The notes under the pieces are model-generated. The model saw only the letters and a list, made by a program, of their open reading frames with translations, made no database searches and was not told where the DNA came from. This document shows positions 45,152 to 52,992 of a DNA stretch of 64,000 bases, in pieces. The stretch is from Nocardia paucivorans NBRC 100373. GTDB taxonomy: Bacteria; Actinomycetota; Actinomycetes; Mycobacteriales; Mycobacteriaceae. Positions within the stretch are counted from its first letter, which is position 1. Every line of letters starts with the position of its first letter. The translations under genes were made by a program, and so were the position numbers. The stretch is taken from NCBI RefSeq assembly GCF_000308675.1, contig NZ_BAGE01000038.1, positions 186,001 through 250,000 on the forward strand, given 5' to 3'.

Positions 45152-46459
45152 ATGAAATTCGGGCGACGTACATTCTTGTGCGGTGCGGGTATTGCCGGTG
45201 CCGCCCTCCTGGCGTCGACCCCGAGCGGGTGCGGTAACAGCGACGACGCGTTGACCTTCTTTTTCCAGGCCAATCCGGACGAGGCCGAGGGGCGGGCGCG
45301 GGTCATCGACGAGTTCACTCGCAGATATCCGGATATCGAGGTCCGGGCGGTGTTGTCGGGACCGGATCCGATGCAGCAGATGCTGACCTTCTGCGCGGGA
45401 GGAAAATGCCCGGACGTACTGATGGCCTGGGAGCAGACCTATGCATCACTGGCCGATCGTGGGGCGCTGCTCGATTTGCGCACGATGCTCGACCGGGACC
45501 GGGGTTTCGCCGAGGAGCTGGAAACCGAGAGTATCCCGGCGCTCTATGAAACATTCACCCTCGACGGGAAGCAGTACGCCCTCCCGGAACAGTGGTCGGG
45601 AAATTTTCTCTTCTACAACAGGGAAATATTCGCCGAAGCCGGGATCGCACCGCCTCGACGATGGGATGCGGCGTGGAGTTTCGCCGATTTCCTCGATATC
45701 ACCAGGACTCTCACCGAACGTGACCGGACGGGTGCGGTGACCCGGTGGGGGTTCGTCGATACATGGGTTCCGTACTATTCGGCAGGATTGTTCGGTATGA
45801 ACAACGGCGTCGAATGGGCGAGTCCGCGAGCCCGTCCGGATCACTGCAATTTCGCCGATCCTGCATTCGTCGAAGGTGTGCAATTCTACGCGGATCTGGC
45901 CAATGAACATCGGGTGGCACCGACCCCGACCGACCAGCAGTCCATCTCGACCATGGAGCTGTTCGCCCGGGGCGGGGCGGCGCTCGCCCTGGGCGGACAC
46001 TGGCGGTACCGAACGTTCGCCGATACCGATGGCCTCGACTTCGACGTAACGGCTCTGCCGGCCGGACCGAAAAGCCATGGGGCACGGTCGAATATCGGCA
46101 CCACCGGCCTTGCCATCGCGGCCGACAGCCCACGGCGGGAACAGGCCTGGGAATTCGTGAAGTTCGCCGCCGGACCGATCGGACAGGCCGTCATCGCCGA
46201 AACCGGTCTTTTCGTCCCGGTGCTGAAGTCGGCGGTGAACTCGCCCGGATTCGCCGCGGCGCATCCGGGAATGGAAAATCTCGCGATACTCACCGAGGGA
46301 CCGGCGTATTCGGCTCCGCTGCCGGTCACACCCGTGTGGCCGCGAATCGATGCCCTGATGGACCGTAACTTCGGGCCGGTGCTCCGCGGCGCCGCCGCGG
46401 CGGCGTCGTTGCGGGACAGTCTTGCCCACGACACGGACGAGGTGTTGCGCAATCAATGA
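45152..46459 (+). CDS. ABC transporter sugar-binding lipoprotein
   Basis: A 435-residue extracytoplasmic solute-binding protein of the family-1 (maltose/multiple-sugar) type. The N-terminus has a basic n-region (FGRRTF), a hydrophobic core and a lipobox-like STPSGC (Cys about residue 27). The Pro at -3 is unusual. The body carries LTFFFQANPDEAEGRARVIDEFTRRYPDIEV, GKCPDVLMAWEQ and the C-terminal half typical of bacterial SBP_1. A TAGAGT at 45101 could be the -10. It is coupled to the first permease by a 4-base overlap. Substrate not identifiable. Confidence 0.88.
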   Translation: MKFGRRTFLCGAGIAGAALLASTPSGCGNSDDALTFFFQANPDEAEGRARVIDEFTRRYPDIEVRAVLSGPDPMQQMLTFCAGGKCPDVLMAWEQTYASLADRGALLDLRTMLDRDRGFAEELETESIPALYETFTLDGKQYALPEQWSGNFLFYNREIFAEAGIAPPRRWDAAWSFADFLDITRTLTERDRTGAVTRWGFVDTWVPYYSAGLFGMNNGVEWASPRARPDHCNFADPAFVEGVQFYADLANEHRVAPTPTDQQSISTMELFARGGAALALGGHWRYRTFADTDGLDFDVTALPAGPKSHGARSNIGTTGLAIAADSPRREQAWEFVKFAAGPIGQAVIAETGLFVPVLKSAVNSPGFAAAHPGMENLAILTEGPAYSAPLPVTPVWPRIDALMDRNFGPVLRGAAAAASLRDSLAHDTDEVLRNQ

Positions 46460-47409
46460 TCGTCACCGGAGAACCACTCGTCGACGAACCCGCCGCACCG
46501 GAATCGTCCGGTCCCCGAAACCGTTCCGCGCTCACGCGTCGGCAGGCCCACGCCGCACGACTTTTCATCACCCCGAACCTTCTCGCGGTGGCGTTGTTCA
46601 TGGTTTTCCCTCTGGGGTTTTCGCTGTATCTGAGCTTCCGGCAGTGGGATCTGTTCGGCCCGGCGCAATTCGTCGGAACGGACAACTTCCGCCGATTGTT
46701 CACCGGAGATCCGCTTTTCTATATCGCGTTGCGCAACACCGTCGTCTTCACGCTGGGAACCCTGATACCGACCGTGGTGATCGGACTCGTGGTCGCCGCG
46801 ACGCTGAACCGGCGGATCCGGGGGATCGGTGTTTTCCGGACCGTGCTGTTCCTGCCGTTGGCGGTGTCGAGCGTGGTGATGGCCGTGGTCTGGCGGTTCG
46901 TATTCGACACCGACAACGGGCTGCTCAACATCATGTTGGGGTGGCTCGGTATCGGTCCCGTTCCCTGGCTGGTCGAGCCACGATGGGCCATGGTTTCGCT
47001 GTGTCTGGTCGGTATCTGGCGAAGCGTTCCGTTCGCCACCGTCGTCCTGCTCGCCGCCATGCAGGGGGTGCCGGAGAACCTGTACGAAGCGGCGAAGATC
47101 GATGGGGCCGGGGCGATACGGCGTTTCTTCTCGATCACCCTTCCCCTGATCCGAGGCGCCCTGTCGTTCGTCCTCGTGGTCTCCGTGGTCGGCTCGGTGC
47201 AGGCATTCGACCAGGTCTATGTCCTGACCGGCGGCCACGGTGGTCCCGAGACGGGAACATACGTCTTCGGCATCATGATCTTCCAGAACGCGTTCGCATT
47301 CGGTGATATCGGCTACGCGTCCGCCCTCGCCTGGGTGATCTTCGTGATTCTGTTGGCTCTGACCGTCGCGCAACTGCGGTTCGCGCGCGAGAACTCCTCG
47401 CAGGGATGA
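46456..47409 (+). CDS. sugar ABC transporter permease (MalF type)
   Basis: A 317-residue inner-membrane subunit with six to seven helices. The EAA loop that contacts the ATPase reads EAAKIDGAGAIRRFFSITLPLIRGAL, in the order and spacing typical of the family. The N-terminal basic tail (RSALTRRQAHAARLF) precedes the first helix. The gene overlaps the binding-protein gene and the next permease by 4 bases each. No ATPase gene follows, so it presumably uses a shared MsiK/UgpC-type ATPase encoded elsewhere. Confidence 0.9.
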   Translation: MIVTGEPLVDEPAAPESSGPRNRSALTRRQAHAARLFITPNLLAVALFMVFPLGFSLYLSFRQWDLFGPAQFVGTDNFRRLFTGDPLFYIALRNTVVFTLGTLIPTVVIGLVVAATLNRRIRGIGVFRTVLFLPLAVSSVVMAVVWRFVFDTDNGLLNIMLGWLGIGPVPWLVEPRWAMVSLCLVGIWRSVPFATVVLLAAMQGVPENLYEAAKIDGAGAIRRFFSITLPLIRGALSFVLVVSVVGSVQAFDQVYVLTGGHGGPETGTYVFGIMIFQNAFAFGDIGYASALAWVIFVILLALTVAQLRFARENSSQG

Positions 47410-48257
47410 TGTCGGCACCGGCCCGCCGACCCGGCCGTCGCGACCTCCTCCGCGCCGGTGCGCTCTATCTCGCGCTGACGGCCATGGCATGGTGTGCGTT
47501 GTTCCCGATTCTGTGGGCGCTGTCGGGTTCGCTGAAGAAGGAATCGGAGGTCACCGCACCGGTGCTGATTCCGTCGCATCCGCAATGGTCGAACTATGTC
47601 TCGGTATTCGAATCGATGCCGTTCGGGCGGATGTTCGTCAACACGCTCCTGTACGCCGGATGTATCACGGCCGGCCAGGTGTTCTTCTGCTCGCTGGCCG
47701 GATACGCGTTCGCCCGGCTTCCGTTCGCCGGGCGCGATGTGCTGTTCGTGGCCTACCTGGCCACGCTCATGGTGCCACTGACCGTGACCGTCATTCCCCG
47801 ATTCATCCTCATGCGTGTTCTCGGCTGGACGGATACGCCGTGGGCGTTGCTCGTGCCCGGGCTGTTCGGTAGCGCTTTCGGCACCTATCTGATGCGACAG
47901 TTCTTCCGTACCCTTCCCGTCGAGCTCGAGGAGGCCGCCATACTCGACGGGTGTTCCCCGTGGCAGATCTATCGGCGAATACTGCTGCCCCATGCCAAAC
48001 CGGCCGTCATGGTGCTGGCCGTACTCACCTGGGTCGAGGTGTGGAACGATTTCCTGTGGCCGCTGGTGATGATTCAACGGGATGACATCTCCACCGTCAC
48101 CCTCGGCCTGGTCTGGATGCAAGGACAGTACGTCTCGAAGTGGCCGGTGTTGATGGCCGCGTCGATGCTGGTCGTGCTGCCGATGCTGATCATCTACGCC
48201 ATTGCGCAGAAGGCGTTCGTCCGAGGTATCGCCATGTCCGGTTTCGGCGGGCGATGA
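47406..48257 (+). CDS. sugar ABC transporter permease (MalG type)
   Basis: A 283-residue permease with the EAA loop EEAAILDGCSPWQIYRRILLPHAKPAV and the start LTAMAWCALFPILWALSGSLKKESEV. It pairs with the preceding MalF-type gene to form the membrane channel. The operon ends here at a stable hairpin (48271-48300), before the convergent P450. The two permease genes and one binding protein make a normal CUT1 importer without the ATPase. Confidence 0.9.
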   Translation: MMSAPARRPGRRDLLRAGALYLALTAMAWCALFPILWALSGSLKKESEVTAPVLIPSHPQWSNYVSVFESMPFGRMFVNTLLYAGCITAGQVFFCSLAGYAFARLPFAGRDVLFVAYLATLMVPLTVTVIPRFILMRVLGWTDTPWALLVPGLFGSAFGTYLMRQFFRTLPVELEEAAILDGCSPWQIYRRILLPHAKPAVMVLAVLTWVEVWNDFLWPLVMIQRDDISTVTLGLVWMQGQYVSKWPVLMAASMLVVLPMLIIYAIAQKAFVRGIAMSGFGGR

Positions 48258-48270
48258 TCTCCGTCGAGCG

Positions 48271-48300
48271 GGCCCGCGGATGATTCGTTGCCCGCGGGCC
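48271..48300. terminator. hairpin terminator between ABC operon and P450 gene
   Basis: Perfect 9-base arms GGCCCGCGG and CCGCGGGCC enclose a 12-base loop. The hairpin lies 13 bases after the permease stop and 14 bases after the stop of the convergent P450 gene, so it can serve both. Confidence 0.75.
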
Positions 48301-48314
48301 GTGCTCTCGTCACC

Positions 48315-49694
48315 TCAATTCCCGACCAGGGTGATCGGCATCCCGTCCTTGGGGAACGGCAGGGAGTGATTGTCCATCGGCGGCACATACCCGGGATCGA
48401 TGGTCCAGTGATACCGGCGCAGCAGCCGGTGCATGATCGCTTTGACCTCGAGACCGCCGAAATGCATTCCGATACATTTGTGCACGCCGCCGCCGAACGG
48501 CACCCAGGCGAATCGGTGCGACTTGTCCTCCCGACGTTCGGGACCGAACCGGTCGGGGTCGAAGGTCATCGGGTCGGTCCAGTAGTCCTCCATGAGGTGG
48601 GTGAACTGGACGGCCAGTGCGATATCGGTATCGGCGGGAATGCGAACACCTTGGACCACGGTATCGGTGACCGTGTACCGGACCAGCACCGGGACCGGGG
48701 CGCGCAACCGCAGCGCCTCGCGCATCACCAGGTCGAGCGAGACCAGACTCTCCAACTCGGCCGGTGACGGCTCGGGGCCGAGCGCGTACGCCTCGGCGCG
48801 GCAGCGCTCCTGCCACTGCGGGTGCTGTCCGAGATACTGCAGGATCGTGGAGGTGGTGATGGTCGATGTGTCGTGCGCCGCCATCATCAGGAAGATCATG
48901 TGGTTCACCACGTCCTCGTCGGAGAACCGTTCGCCGTCCTCGTTCTCGACATGGCAGAGCACCGAGAAGATATCGTCGGTCTGCCGGGCACGTTTGGTGG
49001 GCAGATAGTGGCGGAGGAAGTCCTCGAGCACCTTGCGGCCGCGGTAGGCCCGGCCCCACCGGGTGAACGGAATATCGGCGCGGATGATACCGGCGGCGGC
49101 CTGGACACAGTCGATGAACGCCTTGTTGACCCGGTCCATTTCGGCCCGATCGGTGTCCTGTGCTCCGCCCATGAACAGGTCTGCGGCGATATCGAGGGTG
49201 AGTTGCTTGAGCTTGCGGTACGCCGGGAACTCCGTGCCTTCCTCCCAGCTCGCCACGCCCTGCTCGATGGCGGGGTGCATCCGGCGGGTATAGGCCTCGA
49301 GCCGTGAGCGAGTGAACGCCTCTTGCATGATCCGCCGGTGCGCTTTGTGTTCCTCGAAGTCGAGGAGCATGAGACCGCGGTCGAAGAACGGGCCGACGAG
49401 CTGGGACCATGCCGGCCCGTTGGCGAATGCCTTGTCCTTGTTCTGCAGGGCCTCACCGCAGGCGTCGGGGCCGAGCAGCATCACCGCGTCTTTACCGAGT
49501 ATGCGGAACGGAGCGACCGGACCGTAGCGCTCCCAGCGGCTGCGGCAGAGACCGACCGGGTTCCGGGCGTACTCCAGCATGTGCCCGACCACCGGGAGGC
49601 CCCGGTCGTCGCGGTGTCGGTTCGGGATCGGCCGCGAACTCGCGGCGGGCGCACCGGCCGCTTCCTCGCGTGGTTCCAGGGCTTTGGCCGTCAT
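48315..49694 (-). CDS. cytochrome P450, CYP136-like
   Basis: A 459-residue P450. It shows the I-helix oxygen motif MMAAHDTSTITT, an ExxR helix (REALRLRAPVPVLVRY), and the haem loop FGGGVHKCIGMHFG with Cys407 as the iron ligand. The proline-rich lead LPVVGHMLEYARNPVGLC is cytosolic-type with no membrane anchor. The pairing with a divergent TetR gene matches the arrangement of cyp136 (Rv3059) and Rv3058c in M. tuberculosis, so that subfamily is likely but not proven. Substrate unknown. AGAGGTGAGCC precedes the ATG. Confidence 0.85.
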   Translation of the reverse strand: MTAKALEPREEAAGAPAASSRPIPNRHRDDRGLPVVGHMLEYARNPVGLCRSRWERYGPVAPFRILGKDAVMLLGPDACGEALQNKDKAFANGPAWSQLVGPFFDRGLMLLDFEEHKAHRRIMQEAFTRSRLEAYTRRMHPAIEQGVASWEEGTEFPAYRKLKQLTLDIAADLFMGGAQDTDRAEMDRVNKAFIDCVQAAAGIIRADIPFTRWGRAYRGRKVLEDFLRHYLPTKRARQTDDIFSVLCHVENEDGERFSDEDVVNHMIFLMMAAHDTSTITTSTILQYLGQHPQWQERCRAEAYALGPEPSPAELESLVSLDLVMREALRLRAPVPVLVRYTVTDTVVQGVRIPADTDIALAVQFTHLMEDYWTDPMTFDPDRFGPERREDKSHRFAWVPFGGGVHKCIGMHFGGLEVKAIMHRLLRRYHWTIDPGYVPPMDNHSLPFPKDGMPITLVGN

Positions 49695-49738
49695 GGCTCA
49701 CCTCTGTTCATGTGGTGTCGGTCACTCTTAGACTGATT

Positions 49739-49754
49739 CAGGAAGGGCGTCCTG
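49739..49754. promoter_or_regulatory. candidate TetR operator between P450 and its regulator
   Basis: Perfect 5-base arms CAGGA and TCCTG are separated by 6 bases in the 100-base divergent region between the P450 and TetR genes. A partial CRP-like match (TGTGGTGTCGGTCACT) lies at 49711-49726. Either could be a regulatory site, and the small arms make this a low-certainty call. Confidence 0.35.
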
Positions 49755-49794
49755 TCAACCTTGGTTCGCGGGACTTCTGTGGCATGCTGGGGCC

Positions 49795-50406
49795 ATGGCC
49801 GTGCAATCAGGGGTCTACCGGGGGGTCAGTGCCGCCGAGCGGGTGGCCGAACGTCGGGCCCGCCTGCTCGAGGCCGCCCTCACGGTATGGGCCTCCCCGG
49901 AAACGCGGACCACGATGACCGCCGTCTGTGCCGAGGCGGGTCTGAGCGAGCGGTATTTCTACGAAAGCTTCTCCGGGCTGGACGAATTGCTCGAGGCGGT
50001 GATGAACGGGATCGCGGTCGAGATCGAGGAGACCGGTCGGCGCGCCGCCGAGGACGCCGGCGCCGATCCGGAAGCGCGGATACACGCATCGATTCGCGCC
50101 TTCGTGCAGCTGTTGGTCGACGATCCTCGAAAAGGTCGGGTCGCCATCGTCGAGTCCGTCGCCATGCCGAAACTGCGGCAGCGCCGAACAGAACTTCTGC
50201 GTCACCTGGCCCACGAGGCGGCGCTCGAGGTGCGCAAGTCGCTCGGGCCCACCGATCGCAGCGAGCGCGAGGACGAGACCGCGGGCCTGCTGTTCGTCGG
50301 TGGTATGTCCGAACTCGTCACCGCATGGCTGGACGGCGCGGTGCAGGTATCCGCCGACGAGATCATCGATGCGGCGGTGCGCGCGCTGCTCGGTCTCTAC
50401 CGATGA
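49795..50406 (+). CDS. TetR-family transcriptional regulator
   Basis: A 203-residue regulator. The N-terminal HTH (ARLLEAALTVWASPETRTTMTAVCAEAGLSERYFYESF) is classical, with the recognition helix around SERYFYESF. The C-terminal ligand domain (about residues 70-200) is all-helical. It is divergent from the P450 gene, with 100 bases between starts, so it is likely to repress the P450 and itself. The equivalent M. tuberculosis neighbour is Rv3058c, the inferred counterpart. Confidence 0.88.
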   Translation: MAVQSGVYRGVSAAERVAERRARLLEAALTVWASPETRTTMTAVCAEAGLSERYFYESFSGLDELLEAVMNGIAVEIEETGRRAAEDAGADPEARIHASIRAFVQLLVDDPRKGRVAIVESVAMPKLRQRRTELLRHLAHEAALEVRKSLGPTDRSEREDETAGLLFVGGMSELVTAWLDGAVQVSADEIIDAAVRALLGLYR

Positions 50407-50562
50407 CGGGCCACTATCGCCGCCGAATGTGTCCGTGTTACGCCCGCGGGCAACTTTCTCATCCGTTTCTCAGCGTTTCCTGAGAATTCGGAAGCATTGG
50501 GCCCATTATGGTTCCGGCGGTGCCGGGATGGCCGGTGGGTGTGGTGAGTGAAGGGATCAGGC

Positions 50563-50889
50563 GTGGCGCGCAAAGTTGTTGTGACCATGGTGGACGACCT
50601 CGATGCGGAAACCGTTGCCGCTGAGACGGTGTCGTTCGGTATTGATGGGGTGATGTTCGAGATCGACCTGTCCGAGGCCAATGCGGCCGAGTTGCGGGCC
50701 GTGCTCGGCAAATGGACGCCCTTCGCGCGCAAGGTAGGTGGCGCGCGTCGCGCTCGGCGGGAGCGGTCCGGCCGCTCGGCGTCGGCGCGAACCATTCGGG
50801 AATGGGCTCGACGCAATGGGCACGAGGTGCCGCAACGCGGTCGTATTCCCGCCCGGGTGGTGAACGCATACCAGCACGCGATGGGATGA
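50563..50889 (+). CDS. lsr2: Lsr2 nucleoid-associated protein
   Basis: A 108-residue xenogeneic silencer that coats AT-rich DNA. It begins MARKVVVTMVDDLDAETVAAETVSF, the oligomerisation domain with the Lsr2-typical beta pair, and ends in the DNA-binding part with REWARRNGHEVPQRGRIPARVV. The RGR segment is the AT-hook-like element that reaches into the minor groove. GTG 50563 is chosen over the GTG at 50548 because the family begins MAxKV and AGGGATCAG lies before it. Some genomes have two copies, so this may be a paralogue. Confidence 0.92.
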   Translation: MARKVVVTMVDDLDAETVAAETVSFGIDGVMFEIDLSEANAAELRAVLGKWTPFARKVGGARRARRERSGRSASARTIREWARRNGHEVPQRGRIPARVVNAYQHAMG

Positions 50890-50977
50890 CGGTCGCGAAG
50901 ACGCGGTGATGGAAGCCGCCGTGTTCTTCGGATACGGTTGGTCGGACGGTGGATCGACCGAGTGCAGGAGGCGGGGT

Positions 50978-51394
50978 ATGCATCCCTTCCGGGCGGCCGT
51001 GGAGGCCCGCAACGAGGCCGCGATGGAAGCATTGCTGGCCGACAATGTGGTCTTCACCAGTCCGGTGGCGTTCACGCCATACCCGGGCAAGGCGATCACC
51101 GCCGCCATCCTGCGCGCGGTGACCCGGGTGTTCGAGGATTTCCGCTACGTGCGCGAGATCGCCGACGCCGGGGGACGCGATCATGCCCTCGTCTTCGAGG
51201 CCACCGTGGATGGTAAGCAGTTGACCGGCTGCGATTTCCTGCATGTCGACGAGCACGGCAAGATCGACGACTTCATGGTCATGGTCCGGCCGCTGTCGGC
51301 GGCGCGGGCGCTGGCCGATCGTATGGGTGAGCAATTCGAGCGGATCAAGACCGAGGCCGCCGCGCAGCTCGAACGGAAAACCACCGGAACGTGA
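50978..51394 (+). CDS. NTF2-like / SnoaL-fold protein
   Basis: A 138-residue cone-barrel protein starting at ATG 50978 behind AGGAGGCGGGGT. It has the helix FRAAVEARNEAAMEALLADNVVF, VAFTPYPGKAITAAILRAV, then strands HALVFEATVDGKQLTGCDFLHVDEHGKIDDFMVM in pieces. The D-x-F/H pattern in this fold often lines a small-molecule pocket. The last 25 residues are helical and basic. The gene ends 30 bases before a stable hairpin. Catalytic function is not predictable. Confidence 0.72.
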   Translation: MHPFRAAVEARNEAAMEALLADNVVFTSPVAFTPYPGKAITAAILRAVTRVFEDFRYVREIADAGGRDHALVFEATVDGKQLTGCDFLHVDEHGKIDDFMVMVRPLSAARALADRMGEQFERIKTEAAAQLERKTTGT

Positions 51395-51423
51395 GCAAGG
51401 GATCTCGGCCGTGACGCGCGTCG

Positions 51424-51460
51424 GCGGCCGCGCTGTTCGTTCCCCGGCGAGCGCGGCCGC
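51424..51460. terminator. bidirectional hairpin terminator
   Basis: Perfect 11-base arms GCGGCCGCGCT and AGCGCGGCCGC enclose 15 bases between the convergent genes at 50978-51394 and 51498-51995. No T tract is present. Confidence 0.7.
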
Positions 51461-51497
51461 GCCATGTTCTCGTATCGGTGCCGTTCGGCGGGCGCGG

Positions 51498-51995
51498 TTA
51501 CGGCAGGGCGAGCCAACCCTTGTTCTCGTGCACCGTGACCACGGCGATGAGATCGGCGTAAGGGGCGGATCCCAGTATCAGCCGGTGGCCCAGCCGAGCC
51601 AGGGAAAGTCGCATGCCGTATTTGACCCGCATGCCTTCCTGCACGGTGTCGAACAGCGGTCCGCCGGAGACGAGTTCGACGAGGCCCTGGTGTTGCCGTG
51701 AGCCGAGCGCCGGCCTTCCGAGCCGGTCACCGGCCTGCACGATGACCCGTCGATCGGTCCGCATCCGCTGGGCCTCCGGTGACCAGGAGGACAGGCGAAA
51801 CGCCGCTCGTCCTTGTCCGATCGGAACCACCAGCCGGGTCAACGTTTCCCATCGATTCGGTGCGGCCTCGCGCGTCACCAAGATCGTCTCGGCATCCCAC
51901 CACAGCGAACCCGGATACCAGTCGGTCGAGCGTGCGGGGCTGCGCTGCGGTAGGTTCTCCTTTGGCTGAGGCAAAAAATCTGTATTAGTGGCCAT
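51498..51995 (-). CDS. hypothetical protein, possibly PPOX-like
   Basis: A 165-residue protein starting at ATG 51995 (MATNTDFLPQPKENLPQRSPA). The frame runs further upstream, but this ATG is within a small 13-base palindrome (CATAGA-T-TCTATG) and without a Shine-Dalgarno, which suggests a short leader. The domain from residue 40 has strands ETILVTREA, RLVVPIGQGRAAFRLS and RRVIVQAGDRLGRPALGS, compatible with a split-barrel flavin/F420 fold. That is tentative. The C-terminus is strand-rich. No function is assigned. Confidence 0.55.
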   Translation of the reverse strand: MATNTDFLPQPKENLPQRSPARSTDWYPGSLWWDAETILVTREAAPNRWETLTRLVVPIGQGRAAFRLSSWSPEAQRMRTDRRVIVQAGDRLGRPALGSRQHQGLVELVSGGPLFDTVQEGMRVKYGMRLSLARLGHRLILGSAPYADLIAVVTVHENKGWLALP

Positions 51996-52084
51996 AGATT
52001 CTATGTAGCACCGGACTTGGGTTCGAACAAGCGTGACGCTGGTGACAGCGTGATCGCCTCTGTCCGCCGTCGCTCGGGAGCGGG

Positions 52085-52711
52085 TCAGCCCTGGAGCAGG
52101 GACTGCATCCGGGTGATCTCGTCCTGCTGGGTTTCGATGATCTGCCGGGCCAGGTCCTCGGCCTCGGGATTGCTGCCCTCGGTGAGTTCGGTACGCGCCA
52201 TATCGACCGCGCCTCGGTGATGGGCGATCATTCCGGTCAACCACAGCCGATCGAACTCGGCCCCGGTGGCCGCTTCGAGGCGATCCATCTGTTCGTCGGT
52301 CATCATTCCCGGCATCATCGGGGTGTCACCGTGATCCATCCCGTCGTGTTCGTCGGTGGGCGGGGCGGCGACGCCCCAGCTCCGCAGCCAGGTGGTCATG
52401 GTCGTGATTTCCGGCTCTTGGGCGGCCCGGATACGGTTCGCCAGATCCAGGATCCGCGGATCGGTCGATCGCGACGGCACCAATGCCGCCATCTCGATCG
52501 CTTGCCGATGGTGCGGAATCATCTCCTGGGCGAAGGCGATATCGGCGTCGTTGTGCTTCTCGGTTCGCGCGGCACTCGTGTCCGGGGTGGCCGATGTGGC
52601 CGTGACGGGGTGTCGGTCGTGACCGGTGGAACCGTCGTCGCCGCAGCCGGTCAGTACTGCGACGCAGGCCAGGGCTGCCGGAACGACCGAGATCAGGATC
52701 TTGCGGGACAT
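52085..52711 (-). CDS. DUF305-domain lipoprotein
   Basis: A 208-residue secreted lipoprotein. The signal peptide (MSRKILISVVPAALACVAVLTGC) ends in the lipobox LTGC. Two DUF305 half-repeats have the metal-binding HH pairs IPHHRQAIEMA and IAHHRGAVDMA, and the intervening MDHGDTPMMPGMM carries His and Met. These proteins have been connected to copper binding (CopM family). AGGAGTTGCTC precedes the ATG. It follows the MFS gene on the same strand, but the 280-base gap suggests a separate transcript. Confidence 0.88.
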   Translation of the reverse strand: MSRKILISVVPAALACVAVLTGCGDDGSTGHDRHPVTATSATPDTSAARTEKHNDADIAFAQEMIPHHRQAIEMAALVPSRSTDPRILDLANRIRAAQEPEITTMTTWLRSWGVAAPPTDEHDGMDHGDTPMMPGMMTDEQMDRLEAATGAEFDRLWLTGMIAHHRGAVDMARTELTEGSNPEAEDLARQIIETQQDEITRMQSLLQG

Positions 52712-52992
52712 GAGCAACTCCTGTGGGTGTGCGGGCGAGCGGGATATGCCGCAACCCGGCGAACGCGCCGGATACGACAGGCGTCGATCGCTGCCACGAT
52801 ACGCATCGGAGATCGATATCGACGGAACCCGGGCAACCCCGTCCGTCCGCGCTGTGTGCTCGTCCGTGCTTGTGCGATGGCGAGAGCGTTCGGGCCGGTC
52901 GCCGGCGACGAACACTGGGGCATCTCCGGCCGGAGCACTACGAATCCACCGGTCCGGTCGTCCTGGTGCACCGGTGGACTCCGTGGTGTTTT

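Noticed and set aside
49711..49726. CRP/GlxR site before the P450 gene
   Set aside because: TGTGGTGTCGGTCACT matches only 8 of 10 defined positions; it is kept as a side note and not as a feature.
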